DNA of 64,000 nucleotides, taken from NCBI RefSeq assembly GCF_009176645.1, contig NZ_AP019007.1, positions 2,170,001 through 2,234,000 on the forward strand, written 5' to 3'. How positions within the stretch are numbered: the stretch's first letter is position 1; the number at the start of each line of letters is the position of its first letter. This DNA comes from Enterobacter oligotrophicus. Lineage in GTDB: Bacteria > Pseudomonadota > Gammaproteobacteria > Enterobacterales > Enterobacteriaceae. Both the position numbers and the translations under genes were made by a program. Positions 62,122-64,000 of the stretch are shown one piece after another. Under the pieces are notes generated by a model. That model searched no databases, was not told the DNA's origin, and saw only the letters and a list, made by a program, of their open reading frames with translations.

Positions 62122-64000
62122 ATGCTCTACAAAGGCGACACCCTGTACGTAGACTGGCTGGAAGATGGCATCGCCGAACTGGTGTTCGATGCCCCCGGCT
62201 CAGTGAATAAGCTCGATACCGCGACGGTGGCCAGTCTTGGCCAGGCGCTGGATGTACTTGAAAAGCAATCTGATTTAAAAGGGTTGCTGCTGCGCTCCAA
62301 CAAAGCAGCCTTTATTGTCGGTGCCGATATCACCGAATTCCTCTCGCTGTTCCTGGTACCTGAAGAACAACTGAGCCAGTGGCTGCATTTTGCCAATAGC
62401 GTCTTTAATCGCCTGGAAGATTTGCCCGTTCCTACGATCTCCGCCGTTAATGGCTACGCGCTGGGCGGCGGCTGCGAGTGTGTGCTGGCAACCGACTACC
62501 GACTGGCGACGCCAGACCTGCGCATTGGCCTGCCGGAAACGAAGCTAGGCATCATGCCGGGCTTTGGTGGCTCCGTGCGTATGCCGCGCATGCTGGGTGC
62601 CGATAGCGCACTGGAAATCATCGCCGCGGGCAAAGACGTCGGTGCGGACCAGGCGCAGAAAATTGGACTGGTGGATGGTGTGGTTAAGCCAGAAAAACTG
62701 ATTGAAGGCTCCATCGCCATCCTGCGTCAGGCCATTAACGGCGATCTCGACTGGAAAGCCAAACGTCAGCCGAAGCTGGAGCCGTTAAAGCTCAGCAAAA
62801 TTGAAGCCACCATGAGTTTCACCATCGCCAAAGGCATGGTGATGCAGACGGCGGGTAAACACTACCCGGCCCCAATCACGGCGGTGAAAACCATTGAAGC
62901 GGCGGCTCGTCTGGGCAGGGATGAAGCCCTGAAACTCGAAAACCAGAGCTTTGTGCCGCTGGCGCACACCAACGAAGCCCGTGCGCTGGTCGGTATCTTC
63001 CTTAACGATCAGTTCGTGAAAGGCAAAGCCAAACAGCTGACCAAAAACGTTGAGACGCCAAAACACGCAGCGGTACTCGGCGCTGGCATTATGGGCGGCG
63101 GAATCGCTTACCAGTCGGCATGGAAAGGCGTGCCGGTGGTGATGAAAGATATCAGCGATAAATCCCTGACGCTGGGCATGACCGAAGCGGCCAAACTGCT
63201 GAATAAACAACTGGAACGCGGCAAGATTGATGGGCTGAAACTTGCAGGCGTGATCGCCACTATCCAGCCGACGCTGGAATACAGCGGTTTTGACCGTGTG
63301 GACGTGGTGGTTGAGGCCGTCGTCGAAAACCCGAAAGTCAAAAAAGCGGTACTGGCGGAAACCGAAGACAAGGTTCGCCCTGATACCGTGCTGGCGTCTA
63401 ACACCTCCACTATTCCGATTAGCGAACTGGCGAGCGTGCTGAAGCGCCCGGAAAACTTCTGCGGGATGCACTTCTTCAACCCGGTACACCGCATGCCGCT
63501 GGTCGAAGTGATCCGTGGTGAAAAAACGTCTGACGAAACCATTGCGAAGGTGGTGGCGTGGGCCAGCAAAATGGGCAAAACGCCGATTGTGGTGAACGAC
63601 TGCCCTGGCTTCTTTGTTAATCGCGTGCTGTTCCCCTACTTTGCCGGTTTCAGCCAGTTGCTGCGCGACGGCGCGGATTTCCGCAAAATCGACAAAGTGA
63701 TGGAAAAACAGTTCGGCTGGCCGATGGGCCCGGCGTATTTGCTGGATGTGGTCGGTATTGATACCGCACATCACGCTCAGGCGGTGATGGCGGCAGGCTT
63801 CCCGCAGCGTATGCAGAAAGATTATCGCGACGCGATTGACGCGCTGTTCGACGCCAACCGCTTCGGGCAGAAAAACGGTCTGGGCTTCTGGCGCTATAAA
63901 GAAGACAGCAAAGGCAAACCGAAGAAAGAAGAAGATCCGGCGGTGGATGGCCTGCTGGCCGACGTATGCCCGCCAAAACGCGACTTCACTGACGACGAGA
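62122..64000 (+). CDS. fadB: FadB, fatty acid oxidation complex alpha subunit (3' end outside window)
   Basis: The first 626 of about 729 residues of the multifunctional beta-oxidation subunit. The N-terminal crotonase domain (about residues 1-190) has [13 protein letters not shown] with one catalytic Glu and [15 protein letters not shown] with the other. The 3-hydroxyacyl-CoA dehydrogenase part starts at [17 protein letters not shown] (about 316-332, NAD fold), has [10 protein letters not shown] and the catalytic His in [10 protein letters not shown] (about 446-455). With FadA it performs hydration, dehydrogenation and thiolysis. AGGAGACTGAC is the ribosome binding site. fadA should follow beyond the window. 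Confidence 0.97.
   Translation, partial: MLYKGDTLYVDWLEDGIAELVFDAPGSVNKLDTATVASLGQALDVLEKQSDLKGLLLRSNKAAFIVGADITEFLSLFLVPEEQLSQWLHFANSVFNRLEDLPVPTISAVNGYALGGGCECVLATDYRLATPDLRIGLPETKLGIMPGFGGSVRMPRMLGADSALEIIAAGKDVGADQAQKIGLVDGVVKPEKLIEGSIAILRQAINGDLDWKAKRQPKLEPLKLSKIEATMSFTIAKGMVMQTAGKHYPAPITAVKTIEAAARLGRDEALKLENQSFVPLAHTNEARALVGIFLNDQFVKGKAKQLTKNVETPKHAAVLGAGIMGGGIAYQSAWKGVPVVMKDISDKSLTLGMTEAAKLLNKQLERGKIDGLKLAGVIATIQPTLEYSGFDRVDVVVEAVVENPKVKKAVLAETEDKVRPDTVLASNTSTIPISELASVLKRPENFCGMHFFNPVHRMPLVEVIRGEKTSDETIAKVVAWASKMGKTPIVVNDCPGFFVNRVLFPYFAGFSQLLRDGADFRKIDKVMEKQFGWPMGPAYLLDVVGIDTAHHAQAVMAAGFPQRMQKDYRDAIDALFDANRFGQKNGLGFWRYKEDSKGKPKKEEDPAVDGLLADVCPPKRDFTDDE

Overview
The window is chromosomal DNA of a member of the Enterobacteriaceae. 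Gene order and protein sequences resemble Escherichia coli and, more closely, the Enterobacter/Lelliottia/Leclercia group. The naming rests on recalled family sequences, not on database searches. There is no phage, insertion sequence, integrase or CRISPR array. Most of it is core genome with a few accessory insertions.

Layout. 1-2.4 kb: yhhS (partial), yhhT, acpT. 2.5-5.8 kb: accessory genes (SDR oxidoreductase, NlpC/P60 hydrolase, HAD phosphatase, a stand-alone TerC). 5.9-16.3 kb: yhiN, pitA, uspB, uspA, rsmJ, prlC, rlmJ, gor, with a two-gene toxin/immunity-like cassette (polymorphic toxin type 44 plus a small membrane protein) between pitA and uspB. 16.4-17.5 kb: a small accessory patch with a hypothetical winged-helix-like protein and the decayed C-terminal half of a PP2C phosphatase. 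17.7-25.2 kb: treF, a HEPN/ankyrin-like membrane protein of the STY4199 type, a truncated lysozyme-like ORF lacking catalytic residues, yhjB, an SDR divergent from the LysR regulator yhjC, and yhjD. 25.5-36.2 kb: yhjE, yhjG, pdeH, kdgK, yhjJ, dctA, pdeK.

36.3-50.4 kb is a complete cellulose locus: bcsRQABZC on the minus strand and bcsEFG divergent from it. With the flanking phosphodiesterase genes pdeH and pdeK it forms a neighbourhood devoted to cyclic-di-GMP and the choice between motility and biofilm. pdeH has a textbook sigma-28 promoter. BcsA carries a PilZ domain, BcsE an RTGD c-di-GMP site, and BcsG would add phosphoethanolamine to cellulose.

50.5-64 kb: birA, murB, a full rRNA operon (5S, 23S, tRNA-Glu, 16S, with P1/P2 promoters), hemG, trkH, yigZ, pepQ and the start of fadB behind a FadR operator. 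Relative to E. coli this end is rearranged. birA/murB are the downstream flank of rrnB and hemG/trkH the upstream flank of rrnA, so the rRNA operon is a hybrid. birA is also joined directly to bcsG, which lies far away in E. coli.

The least ordinary items are the toxin-44/immunity pair, the HEPN/dead-lysozyme pair at treF-yhjB, the PP2C remnant next to an unidentified regulator-like gene, and the two genome-order junctions.
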